This document shows positions 1-7,774 of a stretch of DNA of 40,273 bases, one piece after another; position 1 is the stretch's first letter; every line of letters begins with the position of its first letter. Under the pieces are notes generated by a model, which was not told the origin of the DNA, ran no database searches, and was given only the letters and a program-made list of their open reading frames with translations. The translations under genes and the position numbers were made by a program. The DNA is taken from the NCBI GenBank assembly GCA_016793095.1, contig JAEUJQ010000017.1, forward strand, positions 1-40,273, in the 5' to 3' direction. This stretch comes from Myxococcaceae bacterium. Lineage in GTDB: Bacteria > Myxococcota > Myxococcia > Myxococcales > Myxococcaceae.

Positions 1-1
1 C

Positions 2-1255
2 ATTCACGATCTGCAGGAGAACCCCGACGTCGACACCGAGGGCATGACGCTCGAGACGCCCGAGGGGCAGTTCCTGATCGAGTTCACGATCGAGGGCGTC
101 GACGAACACGCGATGCGCCAGCTCACGAAAGACCTGATGGCCTCGAACCCGTTCGAGCTCACCCGGTTCCTCGAGGCGGTGCGCTGGGAGCAGGCCACCG
201 AGCTCGAAGAGGCCGCGTTTCAGTTTCGTCAGAGCCGCCTGCAGGACCTCGGGTTTCCGCCGCTCGACGAGGCCCTCAAGGTCTTCGCGTGGCTCGACCC
301 CGACAAGGCGAAGGTGTTCGGCGGCACGCCGGGGCTGTCGAAGCCGGGAGAGCGCGTCGACTACGTGCTGGCGATGTTCCGCGGGCTCGACGCGGTCGAG
401 CGCACGAACCTCGAAGGCGAAGTGCGCTACCTGGTGAACTGCATTCTGGTGGCCGAAGGCGCCGAGCCGGGCGACCCAGAAGCGTTGAAACGTCTGAGCG
501 AACACGCCCGCGACACCCTCGAGCTGGGCCTCGAGCACCTCACCGGCGGCGACGCCGAGCGCGCGGTCGACGTGGTTCGCGAGAAGACGCTGCGCGAGAT
601 CTTCCAGATCGGCTTCTCGCTGACGTTGAAGGTGAAGCGGCAGGTCGAGCGCCTCGGGCAGGAGCAGGGCAGCAAGTTCGCCGACACGTGGCTCGTGTTG
701 GACGAAGAGGCGCAGGCGCTCCAGGCGTTGCTGCGCCGCCGGCCGCTCAAGGCGCTCAAGGTGCCTGGCGCCGAGCCCGTCACGTTCCGTTCGAAGCGCG
801 AGCTGGCCGAGGTCGAGGCGCTGCTGGCTCGGGTGCGCAGCCAGCGGGCGGTGTTCAACGCGTTGCTGGGCGCGTCTCCGGCCGAGGTCATCGCGCGGTT
901 CGGCGTGAAGCTGGCCGAGCTGACGCCGCAGCGGCTGTTCCTCGCGGTGGTCGCGCACGCCGAGGTGGCGGGCACCATCGATGTCGCGCCCTTTCCCGAG
1001 CTGCGGGTGCAGGAGCTCGTCATGCGCATCTTCGACGAGCAGGGTCGTCAGCCGGTGCTGCGCCCGAGCGCCGGCAAACGCGCCGTCGAGGTGTTGACGA
1101 GCAAGCTCAGCGAAGGCGTCTCAGAGCTCGAGCCGATGGTGGCGCGCGTGCTCGGAGCGCTGCTGGCCGACGTCGGCAAACGGTGGATGGACGATGGCCG
1201 CGTCGACGCGAAGCGCATCGTCGTGTTGCCCGTCGCAGGCCAGGTGGTGGTCTGA
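2..1255 (+). CDS. DUF6178-like protein, 5' end outside window
   Basis: The reading frame is open from the first bases of the window, so the ATG at 44 is probably internal and the true start lies upstream. The visible part is about 417 residues, soluble, charged and mostly helical, with no signal peptide or membrane span. A segment around residues 70-90 (FRQSRLQDLGFPPLDEALKV) and the opening HDLQENPDVDTEGM resemble, from memory, the DUF6178 family, which is common in delta-proteobacteria and myxobacteria and has no assigned function. The stop at 1253-1255 is followed three bases later by the ATG of the next gene, so the two are probably co-transcribed. The family call is from recalled motifs only; that it is a real coding gene is certain from its length and codon use. 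Confidence 0.6.
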   Translation: MHDLQENPDVDTEGMTLETPEGQFLIEFTIEGVDEHAMRQLTKDLMASNPFELTRFLEAVRWEQATELEEAAFQFRQSRLQDLGFPPLDEALKVFAWLDPDKAKVFGGTPGLSKPGERVDYVLAMFRGLDAVERTNLEGEVRYLVNCILVAEGAEPGDPEALKRLSEHARDTLELGLEHLTGGDAERAVDVVREKTLREIFQIGFSLTLKVKRQVERLGQEQGSKFADTWLVLDEEAQALQALLRRRPLKALKVPGAEPVTFRSKRELAEVEALLARVRSQRAVFNALLGASPAEVIARFGVKLAELTPQRLFLAVVAHAEVAGTIDVAPFPELRVQELVMRIFDEQGRQPVLRPSAGKRAVEVLTSKLSEGVSELEPMVARVLGALLADVGKRWMDDGRVDAKRIVVLPVAGQVVV

Positions 1256-1258
1256 CCG

Positions 1259-2209
1259 ATGTCGGTGCGCGTGCTGAGTCTGCCGGGGTGGAACGGTTCG
1301 GGGCCCGAGCACTGGCAGTCGTTGTGGGAGCGCCTCGACGCGCGGGTCATTCGCGTGGAGCAGGCGTCGTGGGCCGAGCCCTCGCTCGAGGCGTGGCGAA
1401 CGACGGTGCTGACGGCGCTGGCGACGGCTGAGCCCACGGTGTTGGTCGGGCACTCGCTCGGCGCCGCGCTCATTCCCCACCTCGTCGAGGCGAAGAACAT
1501 CGCAGGCGCGCTGCTGGTGGCGCCGCCCGACCTGTCTCGTGGCGAGCTGCCCGGCTTCATTCGTGCGTTCGAGCGTGAGGCGGTGGCGCTGCCGTTCCCC
1601 GCGACGGTCGTCGCGAGCTCAGACGACCCCTACGCGTCGGTCGAGCACTCGGAGCGGTTCGCGAAGGGCCTCGGCGCGCGCTTCGAGAACCAGGGCCCGA
1701 AGGGGCACCTGAACGCGGAGTCGAAGCTGGGCACGTGGCCCGAGGGCTGGGAGCTGCTCCGCCGCCTGCGCGCCCAGGCCCCATTCGTGATGGACCCGCG
1801 GTTGGCAGTCGACGCGGTGCACATTGGGCGCAGCGAGCTGTCGGATCTGCTGTTGTTCGACGAGGTGCGCTGGCCGTGGTTCGTGCTCGTGCCCCGTCGC
1901 AGCGGCGCGGAGGATCAGGCCCACCTGACGGAAGGCGATCGCGCCCAGCTCAACGAGGAGTCGGCGGCCCTGTGCGCGGTGCTGCGCGATCGGTTTCAGA
2001 CCGACAAGGTGAACGTCGGCGCGCTGGGCAACGTGGTGCGGCAGCTGCACGTGCATCACATCGGCCGAACCCTGGCAGATCCCGCGTGGCCTGGGCCCGT
2101 GTGGGGGCACTCACAGCGGCAGGCCGCGACGCGCCCGGTGCACCTCGGTCGATCGTCGCTCGCGTTCTCAGATTCGCGGTTGTCGTCGCGGTTCGATCGC
2201 CTGCTCTAG
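1259..2209 (+). CDS. RBBP9/YdeN-like serine hydrolase fused to a HIT domain
   Basis: One uninterrupted 316-residue frame encodes two enzymes. Residues 1-172 are a small alpha/beta hydrolase of the RBBP9/YdeN type: nucleophile elbow GHSLG with Ser66, Asp at 122-123 (SSDDPY) and His150 (KGHLNAES). Residues about 176-285 are a HIT nucleotide-binding domain whose signature is QLHVHHIGR at 262-270, with Gln at the first position as in some bacterial HIT proteins, followed by WPGPVWG. HIT proteins hydrolyse or transfer nucleotidyl groups; RBBP9-type hydrolases act on small esters or peptides. Both are usually separate genes. The last 30 residues match neither domain. An internal ATG at about 1790 could start a free HIT protein. 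The stop overlaps the convergent pyrD stop within the palindrome CTAG. Confidence 0.85.
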   Translation: MSVRVLSLPGWNGSGPEHWQSLWERLDARVIRVEQASWAEPSLEAWRTTVLTALATAEPTVLVGHSLGAALIPHLVEAKNIAGALLVAPPDLSRGELPGFIRAFEREAVALPFPATVVASSDDPYASVEHSERFAKGLGARFENQGPKGHLNAESKLGTWPEGWELLRRLRAQAPFVMDPRLAVDAVHIGRSELSDLLLFDEVRWPWFVLVPRRSGAEDQAHLTEGDRAQLNEESAALCAVLRDRFQTDKVNVGALGNVVRQLHVHHIGRTLADPAWPGPVWGHSQRQAATRPVHLGRSSLAFSDSRLSSRFDRLL

Positions 2210-3252
2210 ACGTCGCGGCCGATCGCTTCGGAGAGGCTCGACAGCTTCAGCTCGGCCACCTTCTGCTCGAGGCGATCGAGAATGCGGCGCGGCAGGCCGG
2301 GCCCGCCGTAGATGAAGCCCGTGTAGATCTGCACGAGCGACGCCCCTGCGGCGATCTTCGCGAAGGCGTCGTCTCCATCGAACACGCCGCCCACGCCGAT
2401 GATCGGCAGCTTGCCCTCGGAGCGTTTGAACGCGCGCTTGAGCACCTCGGTCGATCGCTGAAAGACCGGCTTGCCCGACAGCCCGCCAGTCTCCTTCGCG
2501 GTCGGGTGCTCGAAGGGGCGGGTGATGGTCGTATTGGTGCAGATGAGCCCGGTGATGCCCGTGGAGCGAACGACATCGACCACCGCGTCGACCGCCTCGT
2601 CTCCAAGATCGGGAGCGATCTTCAAGAACAGCGGCTTCGCGCCGACCTTCGCCTTCACCGCCGAGAGAATCGCGGCGAGCGCCTCGGGCTCCTGCAGCTG
2701 CCGAAGGCCCGGCGTGTTCGGCGACGACAGGTTCACCACCACGTAGTCACCGAGCGGTCCCACCGTCTCGGCGCACGCGACGTAATCTTCGACGGCGCGT
2801 TCGTTTGGCGTGTCTTTGTTCTTGCCGATGTTCACGCCGACCGGCCCCGGCCGCCACGCGAGCTTCTCGAGCCGCGCCTTCATCTCGGTCATGCCTTCGT
2901 TGTTGAAGCCGAGGCGGTTGATGAGCGCGGTGTGCTCGGGAATTCTGAAGATGCGGGGCAGGGGGTTGCCGCTCTGCGGCCGTGGCGTGACGGTGCCGAC
3001 CTCGACGAAGCCGAAGCCCAGCCCGAACAGGCCGACGAGCGCCTCGGCGTTCTTGTCGAGCCCCGCGGCGAGCCCGACGGGGTTGGGAAACGTGAGGCCC
3101 GCGACGGTGGTGGTGAGCCGATCGGCCTTCGCGTTCGAGCGCCACGACTTCGCCATCGCGACCGGCATCGCCTTGAGGCCGGCCATGCCCAGGTGGTGCG
3201 CCTTCTCGGCGTCGAGCGTGAAGAGGACCGGCCGCAGCAGCGCTTCGTACAT
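2206..3252 (-). CDS. pyrD: Dihydroorotate dehydrogenase, class 2 (quinone-dependent)
   Basis: This 348-residue protein oxidises dihydroorotate to orotate in pyrimidine synthesis and passes the electrons to membrane quinone. Class 2 membership is shown by the N-terminal helical extension (MYEALLRPVLFTLDAEKAH), which docks on the membrane, and by the serine-containing active-site segment NLSSPNTPGLR near 174-184. FMN- and substrate-contact motifs are present: GLAAGLDKNAE (60-70), INRLGFNN (111-118), ICTNTTI and IGVGGVFDGDDA. Length is normal for the class. The ATG lies five bases after the stop of the upstream adenosine-deaminase-like gene, so the two form an operon that joins purine salvage and pyrimidine synthesis. 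The frame stays open far upstream, but that extension is only a shadow of the neighbour. Confidence 0.97.
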   Translation of the reverse strand: MYEALLRPVLFTLDAEKAHHLGMAGLKAMPVAMAKSWRSNAKADRLTTTVAGLTFPNPVGLAAGLDKNAEALVGLFGLGFGFVEVGTVTPRPQSGNPLPRIFRIPEHTALINRLGFNNEGMTEMKARLEKLAWRPGPVGVNIGKNKDTPNERAVEDYVACAETVGPLGDYVVVNLSSPNTPGLRQLQEPEALAAILSAVKAKVGAKPLFLKIAPDLGDEAVDAVVDVVRSTGITGLICTNTTITRPFEHPTAKETGGLSGKPVFQRSTEVLKRAFKRSEGKLPIIGVGGVFDGDDAFAKIAAGASLVQIYTGFIYGGPGLPRRILDRLEQKVAELKLSSLSEAIGRDV

Positions 3253-3257
3253 GGGCG

Positions 3258-4256
3258 TCAGCGCGGCTGAATGAACGAGTACTCGCGCGCCCAGGCGAGC
3301 GTCTGATCGATCTGCTCCGAGGTGAGAATGCGGTTGTTCTCGACGATCTCGATCTCGCGCCGCATGTCGGTGTTCAGCAGGTACGGGCCGTCGGTGTTGA
3401 TGGTGACCTTCACGCCGCGATCCCAGAAGGTGCGAATGATGTGCTCGAGCTCCTTGATGCCCTCGACCGCCTTCGTCTGCAGGTTCGAGGTGGGGCAGAT
3501 CTCGAGCACGACGTCGCGCTCCTTGAGCAGCTTCATGGCCGACTCGTCGTAGGCCGCGCGAATGCCATGGCCGATGCGGTTGGGCTTGAGCTTGTCGATG
3601 ACGGCGATGACGCCCTCGGCGCCGGTGCCGCGCGTCTCGCCCGTGTGCACGGTGGCCTTGAGGCCGGCCTTGCGGGCGCGCTCGAACAGGTCTTCGTACT
3701 GGGCGACGACGTCGGGCTTGAGCTCGAGCGCGTGAGACTCGGTGCCGGCGAGATCGATGCCGAGCACGCCGCGGTGCCGGTACTTGATCGCCTTGTCGAC
3801 GATGATGCTGTTCAGCTTGTGATCGAACTCGCGAGCCAGGCAGAAGATCAGGCACGCCTTCACGCCGTACTCGAGCGTCGCCTGGTCCATGCCGCGAATG
3901 GCCGCGTGAATGATGTGATCGAGATCGAGCTCTGAATGCAGGTTGCGCTTCATCGGGTTGAAGCGCAGCTCGATCTGCGTGACGCGCGAGGAGCGGTACT
4001 CCTTGCCGATGACCTCGTAGACCGAGCGCTCGATCGCCATCGGCGAGCTCTGAATCTTCTCGGTCCAGGTGTGCATGATCTTCAGGTAGTCGTCGAGACC
4101 GCCCACCTTGTCCGGCGTCGCGGTGATGAGCTCGACGAACTCGAAGTACGTCTTCACGGGGAGCTTGAACCCGTGCTGGTGCGCGATGGCCCAGAGGATG
4201 TGAGGGGCGACGGCGCCACCGACGTGAATGTGAAGATCGATGAGCTCTCTCGGCAT
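3258..4256 (-). CDS. add: Adenosine deaminase-family amidohydrolase
   Basis: A 332-residue TIM-barrel metal hydrolase of the adenosine/adenine deaminase family, which converts an aminopurine nucleoside to its 6-oxo form with release of ammonia. Metal and catalytic residues are visible: HIH at 9-11, HTGE with the general acid Glu207, GHG with His230, CPTSN at 254-258 and NTDG with Asp289. In classical adenosine deaminases the last motif is TDDP; here the second Asp is Gly290, so the exact substrate may differ. The start at 4256 is chosen because AGGAAAG sits about three bases upstream; in-frame ATG at 4271 and GTG at 4283 are alternatives. It is the first gene of an operon with pyrD. No signal peptide is seen, so it acts in the cytoplasm. 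Confidence 0.88.
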   Translation of the reverse strand: MPRELIDLHIHVGGAVAPHILWAIAHQHGFKLPVKTYFEFVELITATPDKVGGLDDYLKIMHTWTEKIQSSPMAIERSVYEVIGKEYRSSRVTQIELRFNPMKRNLHSELDLDHIIHAAIRGMDQATLEYGVKACLIFCLAREFDHKLNSIIVDKAIKYRHRGVLGIDLAGTESHALELKPDVVAQYEDLFERARKAGLKATVHTGETRGTGAEGVIAVIDKLKPNRIGHGIRAAYDESAMKLLKERDVVLEICPTSNLQTKAVEGIKELEHIIRTFWDRGVKVTINTDGPYLLNTDMRREIEIVENNRILTSEQIDQTLAWAREYSFIQPR

Positions 4257-4331
4257 GTCTTTCCTTGGCATATCGCCCGGCACGGTTGAAGCGTCCCGTG
4301 ACGCTCGTGAGCGCGAAGGGCAAGCCGGGCT

Positions 4332-4346
4332 GGTGGAAGTTCCACC
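4332..4346. promoter_or_regulatory. Perfect palindrome between divergent add and EF-hand genes
   Basis: The bases GGTGGAA-G-TTCCACC form a perfect 7-1-7 inverted repeat in the 148-bp space between the divergent starts at 4256 (-) and 4405 (+). Its size, symmetry and position suit a dimeric regulator that could control one or both directions. I do not recognise it as a known box, and no regulator gene adjoins it. Confidence 0.4.
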
Positions 4347-4404
4347 CTCCGCTGGGTTGCCGCGCTAGGACGTGTGGCGACGCACCAGCTGACGGAGGAA
4401 CTGC

Positions 4405-4809
4405 ATGGCCGCGAAGAAGCAACGGAAGAAGCCCGCCCCGGCGAAGCCCGCGAAGAAGGCGCGCGTGAGTGGGCGCTCCGTTTCGAAGAAGCCCGCCGCC
4501 GCGAAGGCAGCGGTCGCGCCTGCGCCCACGAAGCGCAAGGGCACGCCCCGCAACCCGCCGATGCACGCGCGCGTGTGGCACCCCGAGCTCGAGGACGAGG
4601 TCGAGCAGGACGAGGTGTTCGAGATCTTCAAGGTCTACGACACCGACGGCTCGGGCAGCATCGACCGCGCCGAGTTCAGCCGGTTGCTCGAGGCGCTCGG
4701 GCAGACGCCCGGCGAAGAGGAGCTGGCGATCGCGCTGGACGTGGTGGACGCGAACCACTCGGGCCGCATCTCCTGGGACGAGTTCAAGGCGTGGTGGGCG
4801 AACCGCTGA
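4405..4809 (+). CDS. EF-hand calcium-binding protein with Lys/Ala/Pro-rich tail
   Basis: This 134-residue protein has two parts. Residues 1-50 are rich in Lys, Ala and Pro (for example KKQRKKPAPAKPAKKAR), like the basic tails of histone-H1-like bacterial proteins. Residues 60-134 form a paired EF-hand: loop one is DTDGSGSIDRAE (79-90), with all canonical calcium ligands, and loop two is DANHSGRISWDE (115-126), also with good ligands. There is no signal peptide, so the protein is expected in the cytoplasm, where the tail could bind nucleic acid or another acidic partner and the EF pair could sense calcium. A clear ribosome site GGAGGA lies at 4394-4399. It converges with the DjlA-type gene, whose stop is adjacent. 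The calcium-binding call is firm; the DNA-binding idea is inference. Confidence 0.88.
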   Translation: MAAKKQRKKPAPAKPAKKARVSGRSVSKKPAAAKAAVAPAPTKRKGTPRNPPMHARVWHPELEDEVEQDEVFEIFKVYDTDGSGSIDRAEFSRLLEALGQTPGEEELAIALDVVDANHSGRISWDEFKAWWANR

Positions 4810-5652
4810 CTACAGGCCCCGCAGCTGCTTGAGCGCCTCCCACGAGTCCTTCACCTCGCGGAAACGTTCGGCGGCGGCCTCGGCTTCTTTCGGCCCGAGG
4901 CTCGCGACGCGATCGGGGTGGTTCTCGGCCGCGAGCCGTCGGAAGGCCGAGCGGATCTCCTCGTCGGTCGCCTGCTCGGTGAGCCCGAGGCGCTCGTAGT
5001 GCTCGCGGCCTGAGCCGAAGAAGTCTCTGGTCACCTGCTGCAGCTGCTCGTCTGACAGGTTGAAGTGCTGCACCACCCGCTTGAGCGTGTCCTGCTCGGC
5101 GCGCTTCATCGCGCCATCGGCCAGCACCACCTCGTACATCGCGCGCAGCACCTCGACGCGCAGGGCGGGCTTCACCGCGCCCCGGTGGGTCTTCACCAGC
5201 GCCTCGACGTCGACCGGCGGAGCGGCCAACGCGTCCTTCAGCGCGAGGCGGACGGCCTCGAGCCCGGGCTCGTCGAAGCCCAGCGTTCGCTCGAAGTACT
5301 CGCGCACGGTGCGCACCTCGTCGCTCACCACGTCGCCGTCCGCGCGCGCGAGCTCGATGAAGATCGGGCAGAGCGCCCGGGCGAGCGCGAGCTGCTCGGC
5401 GTTGGCCTGCTTCTTCACGACCGGGCGTGCGCGGGCGCGCTCCATGTCCTTCGCGCGGCGCTCGCGCCCCTCGGCGAGCAGCTCCTCGACGGACTTCGGC
5501 CGCTCGACCTTCGGCACCTCGGGCTCGCGGTCGAAGAGGAAGTGGCCCAGGCTCGCGCCCGTCACCACGCAGGCGAAGACGACGAGCGCGTCCCACCCCA
5601 GCAGCATCGCGACGCAGCCACCAATCCCCGCGCCGAGCACCTTCCCGTACAC
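4810..5652 (-). CDS. djlA: DjlA-type membrane co-chaperone (TerB plus J domain)
   Basis: A 280-residue protein with the domain order of DjlA: a glycine-rich N-terminal membrane segment (about 5-40), a charged linker, a TerB-like helical domain (about 85-195; LARADGDVVSDEV and VLADGAMKRAEQ are the typical acidic repeats) and a C-terminal J domain (about 216-276) with the HPD tripeptide at 245-247 that stimulates DnaK. It should sit in the inner membrane with its J domain in the cytoplasm, recruiting DnaK to envelope-related clients. The length suits the family. It lies alone, convergent with the EF-hand gene. The 245 bp upstream (5653-5897) holds no gene that I can support. Confidence 0.88.
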   Translation of the reverse strand: MYGKVLGAGIGGCVAMLLGWDALVVFACVVTGASLGHFLFDREPEVPKVERPKSVEELLAEGRERRAKDMERARARPVVKKQANAEQLALARALCPIFIELARADGDVVSDEVRTVREYFERTLGFDEPGLEAVRLALKDALAAPPVDVEALVKTHRGAVKPALRVEVLRAMYEVVLADGAMKRAEQDTLKRVVQHFNLSDEQLQQVTRDFFGSGREHYERLGLTEQATDEEIRSAFRRLAAENHPDRVASLGPKEAEAAAERFREVKDSWEALKQLRGL

Positions 5653-5897
5653 GCGTCTCAGCGTACTCTGCCCCAGACGAATCTCTGAGCCGCCAGCGGT
5701 GCGCCCATTGGATCGTTGAGCCCCGCCCGCCGGGCCTCTGCAACGGTTGGGGGCTCTGTCGGTTCACCATTGGCGGGGTGGCGGGTTTCGAAGCGCCAGA
5801 GGGTTGCATCGCTGAAGTCCCGGCCAAGGAGTGCTGCGATCGCGCGTCTCAGTTACCTGGCGTCACTGATGGCACGGCCCCTGCTTGGCCCCGGACG

Positions 5898-6482
5898 ATG
5901 CGGTCGCACCGTCTCCTCCTCGCCACGACCTCCATCGCGCTCGTCTGGGGCGGGGCGGCCGTGTGGGTCGATCGCGTGGGCGTGGGGCCGCATGCAGCCA
6001 GGCCCCCGTCCTGTGCCATCGTCGTGCCTGGTGCGCGGGTGGACGAGGGTGGGGTGCCGTCGGCGACGCTCGAGGCGCGCGTGCGGCAGGGCATCGCGCT
6101 GAAGCGCGCCGATCAGGCTGCCTGGCTCGTCTTCTCGGGGGGCGTCGGCGAGCACCCTCCAGCAGAGGCGGAGATCGGTCGTGCCCTCGCGCTCGAGGCG
6201 GGGGTGCCGGAGCGTGAAGTCCTCGTCGAGACCGCGAGCCACTCCACGCGCGAGAACGCTCGTGAGACAGCCCGGCTGCTCGCAGGCCGCGGCGTGGGCT
6301 GCGTGCAGGTGGTGTCCGACCCGTACCACCTCGCCCGGGCGCGCTGGGCCTTCGAGCGCGAGGGGCTCTCGGTGAGCCTGGCGCCCGTGCTCGACGCCCC
6401 GCGGCACCGCTCGTGGCCGCTGCGCCTGTGGTGGACGGCGCGCGAGGTGCCCGCCTTCGTGAAGATGATCCTCAGCGAGTGA
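5898..6482 (+). CDS. SanA/YdcF-like DUF218 membrane-anchored protein
   Basis: A 194-residue protein with an N-terminal hydrophobic anchor (about 5-25) followed by the DUF218 fold of the SanA/YdcF/ElyC group. Typical blocks are present: [18 protein letters not shown], a Glu-rich stretch before ASHSTRENA, and [13 protein letters not shown]. Proteins of this group act at the cell envelope and are linked to peptidoglycan precursor metabolism or vancomycin resistance, but their biochemical reaction is unsettled. The ATG at 5898 is chosen because the hydrophobic anchor starts right after it; the longer open frame upstream has no family similarity. It is followed 20 bases later by folD in the same direction. 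Confidence 0.82.
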   Translation: MRSHRLLLATTSIALVWGGAAVWVDRVGVGPHAARPPSCAIVVPGARVDEGGVPSATLEARVRQGIALKRADQAAWLVFSGGVGEHPPAEAEIGRALALEAGVPEREVLVETASHSTRENARETARLLAGRGVGCVQVVSDPYHLARARWAFEREGLSVSLAPVLDAPRHRSWPLRLWWTAREVPAFVKMILSE

Positions 6483-6502
6483 GCGGTGGTACACCCCCGG
6501 TC

Positions 6503-7357
6503 ATGACGGCACAGCTCATCGACGGCAAGGCGCTCGCGGCGAAGGTGCGTGAGGAAGTGAAGGCAGCGGCGGCCGCGGTGACGCAGAAGTACGGGCGGCC
6601 GCCGGGCATCGCCGTGGTGCGCGTCGGCGAGGATCCCGCGTCGCTCGTCTACGTCAGCTCGAAAGAGAAGACCGCGCGCGAGCTGGGCTTCGGCTCGTGG
6701 CACCACCACTTCCCGGCGACGCTGTCCCAGGGAGAGCTGCTCGCCGTCGTGCAGCGGCTCAACGCCGATCCCCTGGTCGACGGCATCCTCGTGCAGTTGC
6801 CGTTGCCGAAGCACATCGACTCCAACGTGATCCTCGCGGCCATCGACCCCTCGAAGGACGTCGACGGCTTCCACGCGCTCAACGCCGGCCAGCTCTTCCA
6901 GGGGCGCCCGGGCCTCGTCCCGTGCACGCCCGCGGGCTGCATGCGCATGCTGAAGGAGATCGCCTTCGACGTGACCGGGAAGAACTGCGTCGTCATCGGG
7001 CGCTCCAACATCGTCGGCCGGCCCATGGCGATGCTGCTCCTCAACGCGAGCGCGACGGTGACGGTGTGCCACTCGAAGAGCGACGTGGCGGCCGAGGTGC
7101 GCCGCGCCGACGTGGTGGTGGCGGCGGTTGGCGTGTCGAAGCTCGTCAAGGGTGAGTGGGTGAAGCCGGGCGCGATCGTGATCGACGTCGGCATGAACCG
7201 CGGCGCCGACGGAAAGCTGTGCGGCGACGTCGAGTTCGAGACGGCGAAGGAGCGCGCCGCGTGGATCACCCCGGTGCCCGGCGGCGTCGGGCCGATGACG
7301 ATCGCGATGTTGATGCACAACACGGTCGTGGCCGCGCAGGCCCGGCTCGCGAAGTGA
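6503..7357 (+). CDS. folD: Methylene-THF dehydrogenase / methenyl-THF cyclohydrolase
   Basis: FolD interconverts 5,10-methylene-, 5,10-methenyl- and 10-formyl-tetrahydrofolate with NADP in the cytoplasm. The 284-residue protein has the standard length and all signature blocks: [14 protein letters not shown] with the catalytic lysine, [21 protein letters not shown], the dinucleotide-binding [11 protein letters not shown], and the C-terminal [11 protein letters not shown]. The start ATG lacks a clear Shine-Dalgarno; TACACC lies about eight bases before it, which fits a -10 element and a very short leader. Together with metF, gcvT and gcvH just downstream it forms a one-carbon cluster. It is convergent with the next gene, three bases away. 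Confidence 0.98.
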   Translation: MTAQLIDGKALAAKVREEVKAAAAAVTQKYGRPPGIAVVRVGEDPASLVYVSSKEKTARELGFGSWHHHFPATLSQGELLAVVQRLNADPLVDGILVQLPLPKHIDSNVILAAIDPSKDVDGFHALNAGQLFQGRPGLVPCTPAGCMRMLKEIAFDVTGKNCVVIGRSNIVGRPMAMLLLNASATVTVCHSKSDVAAEVRRADVVVAAVGVSKLVKGEWVKPGAIVIDVGMNRGADGKLCGDVEFETAKERAAWITPVPGGVGPMTIAMLMHNTVVAAQARLAK

Positions 7358-7360
7358 GCG

Positions 7361-7747
7361 TCAGGGGATCGTCGGCAGCCCGAGCTGGGTGAGCAGCCCG
7401 TTCACGGCCTTGTTCGCCATGCGCCGGGGGATCAGCATCACGAAGCCGTCGGTGCCGATGTTCGTCTCGGCGGGGATCAGGAAGAGCGCGAACAGCCGCG
7501 CCAGGAACGTGGGCTGCACCCACCCCTGCACCGTCAACGTCGTGCCCTCGAGCGCGGTGACGAGCATCATCGGCGCGACGAGCAGGCCGGTGCCCTTCTG
7601 CCAGGTGCGGGTGCCCGAGCCGGCGCCCGCCACCACCTTGTAGCCGTTCGCCTGCGCCCACGCCTCGATGGCCGGCCACGGGTCGCCGCTCACCGGCCCG
7701 CTGACGGTGGAGCGCTTCTTCGCGTCGCCCTGCACCAGGTTCGTCAC
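7361..7747 (-). CDS. Conserved-looking hypothetical protein downstream of metF
   Basis: A 128-residue protein that I do not recognise. The GTG start at 7747 is supported by a strong purine-rich ribosome site (GAGGGGGAAG) a few bases upstream. No signal peptide is seen. The first third is polar (residues 1-50, including GSGTRTWQKGTG), a hydrophobic stretch lies around 55-95 (LLVAPMMLVTALEG and FLARLFALFLIPAE), and the end is FVMLIPRRMANKAVNGLLTQ. It may be peripherally membrane-associated. It starts 27 bases after the metF stop on the same strand, so it is probably the second gene of a metF operon, but nothing in the protein shows a link to folate. Confidence 0.75.
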   Translation of the reverse strand: MTNLVQGDAKKRSTVSGPVSGDPWPAIEAWAQANGYKVVAGAGSGTRTWQKGTGLLVAPMMLVTALEGTTLTVQGWVQPTFLARLFALFLIPAETNIGTDGFVMLIPRRMANKAVNGLLTQLGLPTIP

Positions 7748-7774
7748 GTCTTCCCCCTCGTGAAACGTCGAACG

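Noticed and set aside
2206-4758. A single 850-codon minus-strand open frame that appears to join pyrD to upstream coding sequence
   Set aside because: The upstream part is a different frame through the adenosine-deaminase-like gene and reads as Arg/His-rich shadow sequence; pyrD starts at 3252.
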